Position numbers and translations under genes: made by a program
Notes under the pieces: generated by a model
The model's input: only the letters and a program-made list of their open reading frames with translations
Told to the model about the DNA's origin: nothing
Databases searched by the model: none
Shown here: positions 10,044 through 20,838 of the stretch, one piece after another
How positions within the stretch are numbered: position 1 is the stretch's first letter
Layout: every line of letters starts with the position of its first letter
Assembly: GCA_017562135.1 (NCBI GenBank)
Contig: QEYB01000228.1
Location: 186,001 to 250,000 of the forward strand
Source: Dipylidium caninum
Taxonomy: Eukaryota > Platyhelminthes > Cestoda > Cyclophyllidea > Dipylidiidae
DNA length: 64,000 bases
Direction of reading: 5' to 3'

Positions 10044-12382
10044 ATGGACTTCTTAGAAAAATTTAACGAGGAATGCATCAACGCGCACAACAAGTGAGTT
10101 TATTCGAATGTGAGACCAGTTAACTTTCCTATATTCGCCTTCGTCTTGTATCATACAAGGGGGAAAAGGGGGAGAGTGACGTTCTCATCCTCAGTTTGTC
10201 AATTTTGGTAGACCTAATCTGTGACATCGAACAGGTCTTTTCTCTCTTCGTGGAGAGGATGTGGCATTTGCCGCCTCTCCCACCTTTCGGGACGCTATTT
10301 AAAGTTGTCGGAAGTATTCACCGACAACTTTATGTTGGTTAACCTCATCTGGCGTAGGGCCTGACGGCTAGGATCTTCCCGTCTCCCCGCTGGAGCCTTA
10401 AATGGCCTTCTGACTAGTTTACTGACTCCCTTGATGATCTGTGGGCTCATTGTGGCCTCCCTGAGTCGCAATGAGGTGCTCTTCGCCACCGGGTAGCCAA
10501 TCAGAGAGGCCGCGGTGTCCCCCAAGCTCTCAGTTCTTGTAAGAACTGGACAATTGACGCCGATAGACCAGTGAGGAGGCGGAGTATGAGGTAAAAGGGG
10601 AGAAGACGGCCGTCTGCCGCGTCTCTTTCCTCCACCTCTTTCATTACTGTCTTACGCGTAGCTGATTTTTCGGTATGTCGTCTTTCTCCACTGCTTTCTC
10701 CCCTCGTCACCTTCACTACTCATTGGTAAACTAAACCATCGTTTGTCCATCAACACTAAAAAAGGAATGGTCTTACGAGGGCGGAGTAGCGGCTTCAGGA
10801 GCGTCACTAACCCGGAATTACTACAGCCAACCTGTCAGTATCTTTGCCCAGAAGCGATCCGTTTATGTCTTCCTCTTTCACACAACAGAGTCCATTTGGC
10901 TGCAATTTGAGAAGTTTGTCAGTTGAACGCGTTAATTTAGGTCGCTTCCAACCCTGAATGCTTCCGCGGGCCAGCAGGAAGAACGTCTTCTCAGACTGGT
11001 GCAACCGTCTTTCCCCTCCTCCACTCAACCACGACTTTAGGCTCTGATTCCCCTATTTTGGATTTAAAAATGAATCCCCAGTGACGACAAAATTTGGGGA
11101 GAGAGGAAGAGAGCCGGTTTCTACCTCAACTTTGAGATTCACTTTGGCATTAAGGAACAGTCTAGTCACTTCCTCCATTCCCCCTTGGATTTCTCCCGAT
11201 GATAGACGTGAGAACCGACTTTTCTTCACAATAACTTAAGAATTTCGATGAAAAGGGAGGGAAGTTAGGGAAGAAGGGGCGACTTCTGGTCTGCTGAGGC
11301 GAGCAAATTAATGGGAGGGGAGCGGAGGTCATCCCTAATGCCCAGTTTTCCCTCCCCTCGCCTCCGTGGGAAGACTTCGAGCCCTGCACGGATGTAAACC
11401 GCTAACCTACGATCCGGAATTGGCCAAAAAGGCACAAGAACACGCCGAATTCTTGGCACTCAAGCGTCGAATGGTGCACAGCCTAGCCTTGGACTATGGT
11501 GAAAACATCGCCAAAAAATATGGCACGCCGGGCTTTCAACTGACAGGTAAGGCTTTACCGAAAGGAACAACTCTTACGCTTAAAATGGCCTCCTCCACAC
11601 TGATTTTTTCCGCCTTCCACAGGACCCGAGGCGACTCGTCTCTGGTATAGTGAAATTGACACCTACGACTTCGATGGTGGCGATCAGGCCGCCTGCGGTG
11701 AGGACTTTTCCCCCATTTATTTCAGTTCCACCTTTGGTGGCGATTGTTTCATTTCGTGTTTTTTTAGTTCTTCATTGAGATTTAGAAAATTGTTGAGTAT
11801 CGACAAGGCGATTTCTGGTGGCCTCTGCCTCACAGGAAAAGAGAGCTCAAAGTCTTAGCTAAGACCGCTCTGTAAAACCCTTCGAGAGTTCTCAATCCTG
11901 CTGTCTGGCCTCTTTTGTTCCTACAGACAATTGGGAACATCCGAGCGTGACTGAAAGCCCGGCGATAAGGAGTGAAAGCGACCAGCTTCGACACAGAATA
12001 ACCGAGGCAATTTGAATAATTTCAGTCCAACCTTAGGGGACAACTCTAGGCGTTCTTTTCTGTTCTATCTTGTGATGTGATCTGTGATTCCGACATAAAT
12101 TCTCCACGCCAGGAAGCTTGACAGCGAAACCCGGTCACTGAGTTTGGACCGGTCATACTTCATAATTTCTTTTTGATTAAAGGACACTTCACTCAGTGCG
12201 TGTGGGCGGACACGGAAAGGGCCGGCTTCGGATTAGCCAAAACCCGGGAGGGCGATGTGGCCATTGTAGTAGGCCAGTACAGACCCCCGGGCAACTTTTC
12301 CGGCGAGTTCCGCGAGATGGTGCCACGTCCGCTCAGTGGCAAACCGCGATTGCCCAGTCTAAAGGAGCTCTCCGCCAAGTAG
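10044..12382 (+). CDS. GAPR1-like CAP-domain protein, tandem copy 2
   Basis: This four-exon paralogue of the preceding gene encodes 165 residues with no signal peptide. Exons are 10044-10093, 11374-11546, 11623-11697 and 12183-12382; the last three exons are exactly as long as those of copy 1 (173, 75 and 200 nt) and all intron phases match. The CAP motifs are present: NEECINAHNKLRALHG, the MVHSLALDYGENIA block, LWYSEIDTYDF and GHFTQCVWADT. All splice sites are GT-AG, including the third intron, which is GC-AG in copy 1. Introns 1 and 3 are longer than in copy 1 (1280 against 315 nt, 485 against 389 nt). The duplication therefore postdates intron gain, and the copies have since diverged at many positions. 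A cytosolic or membrane-associated GAPR1-type role is inferred from the missing signal peptide and the family. Confidence 0.9.
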
Positions 12383-13428
12383 ACCCCCCTTGACACCGAG
12401 GTCCTTCTGTGTGAATTTTTTGTTAGATTTTAAGTCTGTTATTGTTGGTGTTATTCTCAGGGCGGTTTAGAATGAACCGTGTCTAGATTCAGACAAATGT
12501 ACAGAGATAAAATGCTGAGATGCACACATGTACGCCTCTATTTTAAGGTGAATATATATGTATGAACAAAAATAGTATAGCTGACAAATTAGGAGCTACA
12601 AGGGGTGCTTTATTCTGTGTAGTCGAGGGTGAAGCATTTGTACTCATTGGCTGAGAGGCGCAAATTTTAAGAACAGAGAATCAAGTGCCTGTACACTTGA
12701 GAAATTTAAGTGAAATGGGCTGACTAAATTCCATTGGGTCGCATGCTCCTATAGATGCTTAAGATAGCCAGATGCGTTCTACACCCTTAAGATTATGTCG
12801 GTATGATGTGAGAAAAAAAGTCTCTTCGAAATATTGCTTCGCAATTGGGAACTAAATCGGCTACTAAGGTGCAACAAAAGTGGTTAAGAGATAAAAAGGG
12901 GGAAAAATTCTAACAAAGCACCGACGAAAGTGAATAAGAGATTTCGCCTATATTATATATGTATATATTTCCCCTCCGTGCGCTGCAACAGAAACTCAAG
13001 GAGGCGAGCATTTGCTCGTGTCCGACGCGCTTACATATATAACTTTGTATTTTTATTCTTAAAATCGGGGCACTGCACCTCATCTTTTGTTTGTGCCAGT
13101 TTTGGTACTAAATCGCCATCATTTTTACGCCGCTGTCGCATAAAAATATTGTATCAAAATGAGAAATTGATTTTTTTATAAAACGGTGTCTTTTTAATGC
13201 GTTTTCTGCGAAATTCAGAGACATTCTTATTCCGTATTCTCGCATTTGCTCAAGGTTAAATTGGCACTTTTTGTCTATCCTTGTCTTTCTGTAAGTTACC
13301 AGTGTTCTCGGGTGTTTTTTGGCCTTTCCCTCATTTTGATGCTTTATTGCAGACAAATGAACCTTCGTAAACGTAATGTATGTCTTATTGCAGTGTTTTA
13401 TCAGTAATTATTTTCTTCCACTCAAGCA
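12383..13428. other. Intergenic, CAP gene 2 to mRpL46
   Basis: About 1 kb of AT-rich sequence with no recognised gene. It contains the 3' end of the second CAP gene and the upstream region of mRpL46. The open frames at 12930-13181 (plus) and 13108-13356 (minus) lack any recognisable feature. A pyrimidine-rich acceptor ending CTCAAG at 13426 lies two bases before the next start codon. Confidence 0.4.
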
Positions 13429-15745
13429 ATGTGGAAAATCTTCGCCGGGCTATGCATCCGACGACCAACCGTTTTAAGTCCTCAACTCACGCCCCTTCAG
13501 CGCCAAGTGCAAGACTTCTTCGCTGAAGTGGATTTGCAACGCAGCCATCTCTCGGAACACGAAGTGCGCCACCGCAATGACCTTAAGCATATAGAACAGG
13601 CGGCGCGGGAACAGCAGGAGGGCAGGCTGAGTAAAACCCAAAGCCAGACACAGACAGTCGGTGCTGCTGGTTCCCTGCTCACTGCTAAGGATATGGAACT
13701 GATGTGGGAGGCTGAAGAGAAGGAATTCTGGAAAGAAGTGAAAAGTGTTGGTCTGTTTGAGAGTTGTCGGTAACTGAGCAATTGTGTTTTACTGTACTAC
13801 AAATACGCTTAATGCATAGGTGACTAAGAGATTCTAAACACTGTAAAATGGCTTTTATAGCCCAATTATTTTCTAGTAAATCTCTTTAATTTAGTCCCCG
13901 AGCCTTTTTTGGCTCGGTATGGGATGCTTCTTCCAATCCTGCATATATGCCAGTCACTTTTATTCATTAGGTTTCCCCTTTTTCCCGTCTTCATTCGGTC
14001 TCAACGTGTTGCTTTTCTATAACAAGTTGAAGAAAACTCAGTTGAACTTTGATTTTCGTTTGGCAAATTGACTTTGAAGATGTTCATCCTCAAAGTGATA
14101 GGCTTTTACCATTAATTACATTCTTGTGCTTTAAACGATATACTTACTTATCATTATTCCTGTATTATCGGGTTTTTCCGTACCGTCAGACTCGGCTACA
14201 GCATCGGGAGAGGGCGAAACTGGCGTACAGACTACTGGGACAGCTACTGCATGGCGCAAACTTGATCGCAACCTGGTCCTCCTCACCCGTCAACGTCTGG
14301 GAAACTCCTTCGATTGGGGTCTGCCTGTTGTTGAAGTTGTTGGCTCTGCTACTCTCCGATCTGTAAGACTCTCACTTTATCCATGGGGCACGCTCAACAA
14401 CGCCACCACCATTATCTTTTCCTCCCAGTATTCGACATTTTTATTTCATCCCACCACTGGCATATCTGCGAAGTTGTTTTCATAGCCGCCTTGTTTAAAC
14501 TCGCGTAACGTCCCCAAATTACACTTTAAAGCGTCAAAAATAACCTTATTTTTATGCTTCGACAAAACGTCATGTTTACTTCCGTCTTTAAGCATCTAAA
14601 TATTTGGCATTTCGAAAAATGATACGGTCATGTGTTTTGAATATTGTTAAAGTGTGCTCAAGGACAATTGATGTTTCTATTCGCAGTCTGAGGCTGTAAC
14701 TACACGTACTTGATCGCTTTAGAAGGTTAGAAGGTCTCCTGTGGTAGGTGACACTTCTTAGGCTTTCATGTTTTAAATACTTCCACCCGCCGTAAAAAAA
14801 ACAGAGTTGATGCTTCCAATTCATTTCTGTTTTTCAGGCCGTGGAGGACCTTGCAAAGAATATTCTCCCCCCTGAAGCACGTTGTATGATCGTCGGAAAT
14901 GCTCCGGTGGCGGTACACAAATACGCTTATCGCATCGACGAGGGCAAAGATAAGGGACAGAGACAGGGAGTTTTGGTGAGTTAGCCTTCTATGTTCTTTC
15001 CTTCCTGTTTGGCTGAAATTCCCGATTTGTTGTTTACTATTTCTTATAGAAATTTGGGTAATGTAGCTGAAAAGTGGAAGAAAAAGTCTTAAAATCTAAC
15101 TACATTTTTTAACGGACCATTGACCCTAATACAACGTGACGGCGGGTTTTATATTTTCCTGATTTCGTCTGCTTACATATTTAGGAGATTTCATGTTTTG
15201 ACGTCGTGTTGCTAAAATATCTAATTACTTTTGCTACTAAAACGGATTTTGTAAGGTTACCTCAGTTGTTAGTAGAATCTGTTAAAAAATCGGTAATGTC
15301 TCCTTCGCGGCGCCATCTTCGAAAGTTTCATTCTTTCTGTTTCAACCTTGCAACTTTGAATCTAATTAACGATGCGCTGCAGGTTCTACTCCTGTTCAGC
15401 GGAGCCTCGCGATACTTCTTCGCTGCCTGTTTCACAGGTTCATACATGCTACTTGTTTCTGGGTTAGTAGCATGTTACGTTCTTGTTCCAAAACCCTACC
15501 TTGTAAACGACCCATTTCCCCTTTAATATGCCCTACATTTCCCTTTCTTCTTTCAAAATTAGATGTACTTCCTCAACGCCTATGTGGACAAATTGTGGCG
15601 TGGAGAAAACGTTCAAGTTGAGGCGGTTGCCGAAGGAAAAGAGGACGACGCAAATTTCGCCTGGACGTGCATAGAGGAGATGCAAGACTTCATCACCGAC
15701 AAGAAGTTCCTTCGACGGCTGCGTACTTTCATTGTTGAATACTAA
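13429..15745 (+). CDS. mRpL46: Mitochondrial large ribosomal subunit protein mL46
   Basis: This four-exon gene encodes about 270 residues, close to the 279 of human MRPL46, a Nudix-fold protein of the 39S subunit. Exon 1 (13429 to about 13744 or 13750) carries the family N-terminus with LCIRRPTVLSPQLTPLQ and SEHEVRHRND. Exon 2 (14190-14362) carries the hallmark WRKLDRNLVLLTRQR. Exon 3 (14838-14975) carries AVEDLAKNILPPEA and VGNAPVAVHKY. Exon 4 (15563-15745) begins MYFLNAYVD and ends with a helix like the FVSDL end of the human protein. Introns 2 and 3 are in phase 0. The donor of intron 1 is uncertain: A|GTGTTG at 13745 and G|GTCTGT at 13751 both keep the frame. The start at 13429 is two bases after an acceptor-like AG, and the first residues look like a mitochondrial presequence. 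It converges on NOP9. Confidence 0.9.
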
Positions 15746-16591
15746 TTTTTATTCCTCGCCCAAACAACTAGTTATTGTACAGTGATGGCTATTTATTCTT
15801 CACCAATTGATTGCCTCGGTGACTTCGAATGATTAACATGGGTTTCTCGAGCTACCGCACAGCGAAATGCCACCCGCTCTTAAGGCGTAGCTTCACTTTT
15901 TATTACTCCGATATTAGGTCAAGCTTTATCCTCGACTGAGCGCTCTCTCCCAGCTTGCATTGAGCCTCTTTATCACACCACTGTCGTGGCGTCTTTCCCC
16001 GACAAGTGGCAAGTCTTTAGTCCGGCAAATTCGAAGAACTCTTTTAGTAGACTGAAATAGTCCCTCGATAATGCTGGAGCCCACCTCACGAAATTCGTGT
16101 CCACTTCATTGTAGTTCCAAAGCCGCTGCCAAATTAAGAATCCGCGGTAAGCGCGTAGTTTACGACCAGCGCCATTTTAAATGAAAGTGGAGGGAGAAAC
16201 AACCGGACATCTCGGGTCCAATTCGGGAACTCGAAATCACTAAGATCGGATTGAATCCACCAGCCGATGATTACTTATTGAAATTGTAGCCAGTGGCACC
16301 GAAAGAGTTTTTTTCGAACATAGAAATTCTGATTTTTTCAAGTTAAAACGCCCCGTCGAGAATTCGCGGCGAGGTTGACCAAAGACAAAGGCACTACGTG
16401 GCCGAGCTGGTGTGCCCGGTTTTCCGTCCACGGTAGCGCAAATTTCAACAAACGACCTCATCTCTGATTCATACAAATCATTGGTGATCTGTCAATCCTC
16501 GGGTAAACGAAAAGGGATGACAATATGAAGTGAAAAAGTAAACCTTCTTACTGCCCGTTTTATTTACAATTCACAAAAGGATAAATTTGCC
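15746..16591. other. Convergent intergenic region mRpL46 / NOP9
   Basis: This 0.85 kb separates the 3' ends of mRpL46 (plus) and NOP9 (minus). A reverse-complement AATAAA at 16559-16564 lies about 28 nt beyond the inferred NOP9 stop and is the likely NOP9 poly(A) signal. Nothing else is recognised. Confidence 0.45.
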
Positions 16592-19500
16592 TCATCGCTT
16601 CTGTTTTTTGGACAACTTCGCATGCTTCTGAGGCTCTGTTGGTGGCTGGTGTCGCTTCATTGACGAACTCGACTTAATTTTAGCGGTGCCGGTAGCAAAA
16701 TCGGCCAACTTAACTTGTCGCCATCGTTGTGGATTGCTGTGATAAACTCCGGAACCCACCAAATCTCCACAAATCGGCCGAATTTTGAGTTCTCCAAACG
16801 GTCGGCCACTGGGGCCAAAAGCCGAGCAATCTCCTCACGCATAGAAGACACCTCTCGCTCCGTTGGCTTCGACGTTGAAGCCTCTGAACTGCGCCATAGC
16901 GCCTCAACTACTCGGCTACCCGACTGGTCCATCGCGATGGTACCCAACTGAGACTAAATTAGGAAAAAAAATTGAGGGTGTATTAAAGCATGCATTGTCT
17001 AATTTAAACGTAGTGAAGAGTTCCGGAGGCGTGATACTCAAAGAAAGGCTTCTATGAGTATATAGAATTTGGGTAGACAGAAATGTGGATAAAATATCCA
17101 TCCTTATTAAGATTTACAAAAGCCTTCCTCCGGAAGGACAATTTGAAGAAGGGAAAGATGACAAGCCTACCTTGAGACAGCCGAAGATCTGTAGTTTCCT
17201 TCGATCAGGGACAGAGGGCGAAAGGAGGGCTGCTTCAATGACCCGATGGAGCATGTGGTTGCGTGCCCACGAAACCATCTCGGGGGCCGCCAGACTGGCC
17301 AGACTAGCGGCCAGACGAGTCGGCCGATGGGCGGTGAAGCCTAACATCTCTTCTGCCAATAGGCAACCCGCCAACTTGCAGGCCGTTTTCTCTCCGCTCC
17401 CTAAAACCCCATTTGTGGAGGGTGAAAAATAGTGACCCTCTCAAATCCACCCAGCTTCTTAAAGCCATTAATGACAATAAAAAAAGGGGTTTACATCGTC
17501 TCCTCCTCAGAAAAACCAGTTAATCGGCTGACTAACACGTCATATCTAAACCTAATACTCGACAGACCGAGTGCAAGAGAAAATTCTGCCTCCATTAGGC
17601 CTTCCCCACAAAGTCTACTCGATCAATCACAGTGTGTAGAGCGGACTTGGAGATCGCCTGAGACTCCAAGCCCCTACTTCTGATAACCACACCTATTTAT
17701 TTGTGGTAGGTCGTACTTACTGAAAACGGAGGTAGCTAGGATTGACTGAAATTAGATTAGTTTTTACCCTTCCCAGTTGCCTTTCCCTGGCTTCGAATGG
17801 GATGCGGATTCCGTAATCAAAATTATTAGTATCAATAGTCTTTTGTCATTTTTTCGTAAAGAATTATCGACTCAGTGATATTTCAAACCACTGTTTATAT
17901 TCAAGCTGTTATGATGAGATCGACCGACTTCTCAACTTCTACCCAGTAAAACTATTTCATTCCGTGAAGGGACAATAATGGGGATAGTGATTCTTAATCC
18001 CTACTTTTCAGGAGCATAGGTTTGCAAAGCCAGGCGTAAAAAGTGGGGACAAATACCAACTAAATACACAACACAAACGAACTATCTAATCTAGAAAACG
18101 ACCCAACCGCTTCACGAGAGAGATTTGCATTATAATTAAGATTACAACTTCCTACGGGTAGTTTGGGTGCAATCATGTCTGAAATGAAGAATAGGTGTAA
18201 TCCGAGGATACCTTGTGACTCGTCCCCTTTCTCGCTCCCTTCTTCTTTTTCTTCCTTGTCATGCATTTCGGGTTCCACACGCCTCCTCAATTGGACGACC
18301 GACTTGATGAGCTTATCATCGGGCTTCTTAGATGCCATGGGATATCCAAAGGCATCCAAAATCATCTACGCAACAAACAGAAACATAATCGAAAATCGGA
18401 ACACCCACCTGTTCAAATGTTGCTTGAATAGATTCCGCTTTTCTCCCAGTACATCGACGACACGCTTCTGCCAATGCAATTAGGAGGTAATGTTGACCAG
18501 ATACGAGAGCCACCCCCAAACCAGTTTCGGTCTCATCCTTGCCAGGCAGCTGCAGAGCCGACATAACCTCTTTTAGATCTGAAGCCCGCTTAACTGCTCG
18601 GACAGTGGCCCGTAGCACCCGGCAAGCATTCCCATGACCAGCCAATGCCGTGGTATATGAGACACCAGTGCCCTCCAACGACGGCGGATGAATAATGTGA
18701 TTATGCAACAATTTTTGAAGCAGGCGACCAGGAAGGAGGCTGATTAGTGTCTCCAGAAAGAATACGGCCACAGGGTGGGAGAAACCCATCGGAAGACTGG
18801 TAATAAATAATGCCTTTGGATAAAACTAGCATAACTATTTAGATAGTGGGACACAAGTCCCACAGATGCAGTTATTGTTGTTCTATCGTTATTTCTGTCG
18901 AAACAAGTTACTCTGTATGTTCAAGACGTATTTAAGATGGCAGGAATTTGTGTAGGAAGCTATTCAACAATACAAAAAAGGCAAAGTAAATGACAATCCA
19001 GCAAAATATAAACAAATCAAGTGAATATTGGAGGTAAGAGTGATAAAGAAAATAATGCCATAAATTAAAATCGACAGTAATAATAATGAATACATCCACT
19101 TCAGCCAATAAAAGTAGTAACCAGAAATGACGTGAATGCCTTCTAAACCGCAAACATTCACTTGAAGAGAGACTGTAAAGAAAGATATTTAGTTGGATAG
19201 TTAAGAAATAAAGCTCTTGTCATACGAAGGGTCTGGACGCTATGGAAATGGAATAAAAAAGATGCACCAAGGGCGGGCTAACAGATTTGTATCAATTGGG
19301 TACGATACGATGGCCACTCTGGTAGCGATGAACAGCAACAAACAGACCGTAGACAGAATAATGAATAGATTTTAGGGAATAATTAAAACAACGAAATACT
19401 TGAACTATCTATTAACAAAACCTAATCATTTAGAAGTAAAACGAACATCCAAAATGGAGCAAACATCCGAAACTATGGTTACGCGCTACAATATGAAACG

Positions 19501-20838
19501 AACAACTCTCCCTAACGATTCGTTGGAACGCCACACTTATACCAAGTTGAGCCAATATTACAATAGATATCGTAAAAAAACTGATACCCATGTCCATCAA
19601 CAGGCTGCCGAGAAAAGACAATAGACCAGGATGACAATACACAACGTGGTCGAATTTGAGAATGGCAGAATCAAGAGACAAGAGTCAAAAACCACAAATT
19701 GAAAAGTATGCGGTAAAATATAAATGCGTTGCCTTTGGGAAGCATTGGGATATGGGCAGTAAAAAAACAATATTTTAAGGTATGAAGTGTTTGTATAGAC
19801 CTACTGAATCTCATGTTTCCCACATAGTTCCAAAACTTCTGCATCTCCAAGGACCTTCAACAGATGCGACTTCCGAAGAATATTGGAACAGATGGCTTCG
19901 AAATTTTCCTCCAATCGTTTCCAACAAACAATAATTAGTATCTGCAGAAAAGCGCAAGACATAGGGTCCAAAACAAAAGTATTGAAAGAGTCAGAAAGGA
20001 GGAACTGATTTGTAAGGTTGGTAATTCGATCATTGTAAGAAGTTGGATCAAGTGGTTCGGCGATAGTGACCTTTTCCACTTCATAAAGCCCAGTGTGGGG
20101 TGATTTGGTGACATATACCCCGGAAAGAAGTTGAAGGTAAACACGGAGAGCTGGCGCGGCATGAGAATGTTGTAGAAAAGTGGCATAGTTATCCCACATA
20201 AAGTCCAAGTAGTCATTTATGCATGAGGAGATGAGTTCATCCTGGCGAAGCTCCGGATTGGTGACACAATGTCGAAGAGCAGCGTGGAGAACATGATGAG
20301 CGAATTTCGTGTAAAAAATAGGCTCTAGCTCTTTGGTGAAGGTCTTAAGCAGGCACCCAGTTGCTTCGATAGACGCGTATTGTATCATCTTCTCCAAATT
20401 CGTGGCAACCCTCCCATTGGTGGAAATGTTCCAGCCATCTTTACTTAGTTCGAGAAATGTTTGAAGTACAAAGTCGGCTAAGGAAAGATACACTCGATCT
20501 CATTTTTAATATGTATAGTATGAATAAAGAACATTATTAAAGTTACGTTATGCTCGAGAAATGACAGTTTGACAAATTTTGATGTGTAACAATGCTCAGT
20601 TTTCCAAAAACAGAATAAAGCTTTGTAAGGAATCAAGTAAGAAACTATTACCCCTGTCTTCCGGTTTGCAGTGCCGTAATAGAAATTCAGCTCTATCTTC
20701 AAAATACTTCACTTTACGCGGATCAGAGCGCTTAAGAACCATTTGTGCCGACGAAATCAAACGGCGCGCCAGCAGCGGCGCTCGTGACCTTAACAGCCAA
20801 AATGTAAAATGAGTCTTAATTTCAGCTGGCTCATCCAT
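16592..20838 (-). CDS. NOP9: Nucleolar Pumilio-repeat protein NOP9, last exon frameshifted
   Basis: NOP9 is a Puf-like RNA-binding protein that protects a cleavage site in pre-18S rRNA during small-subunit maturation. Exons on the minus strand: 20652-20838, 19855-20477, 18409-18813 (boundaries of exons 2-3 less sure), 18212-18365, 17171-17400 and 16592-16953. Puf-type helical repeats are visible, for example YASIEATGCLLKTF, MSCAFLQILI, FSHPVAVFFLETL, SWARNHMLHRVIEAAL and MDQSGSRVVEAL. The C-terminus is a lysine-rich tail ending KLSKKQKR, as expected for a nucleolar protein. In the last exon the repeat frame runs through KFGRFVEIW, but the tail (YHSNPQRWRQ to KKQKR) is in another frame; staying in the first frame gives an earlier stop at about 16657. 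The exon is one base short of keeping phase. AATAAA 28 nt past TGA 16592-16594 supports the tail frame as the true end. With one base restored the length would be about 653 residues, against 636 in human. Intron 3 is only 43 nt. Confidence 0.83.
16745..16775 (-). other. NOP9: Probable frameshift site in NOP9 last exon
   Basis: Coding potential switches from one reading frame to the next within about 30 bases here. Upstream the frame encodes the last Puf repeat (KFGRFVEIW); downstream the NPQRWRQ segment and the basic tail are in the frame reached by a one-base deletion. It may be an assembly indel or a real mutation. No pair of splice sites close enough was found to explain it. Confidence 0.55.

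Noticed and set aside
18932..19161. Hydrophobic minus ORFs of 65-73 codons inside the NOP9 intron
   Set aside because: They lie in very AT-rich sequence where Phe/Ile/Leu codons arise by chance; no start context, domain or splice link supports them.
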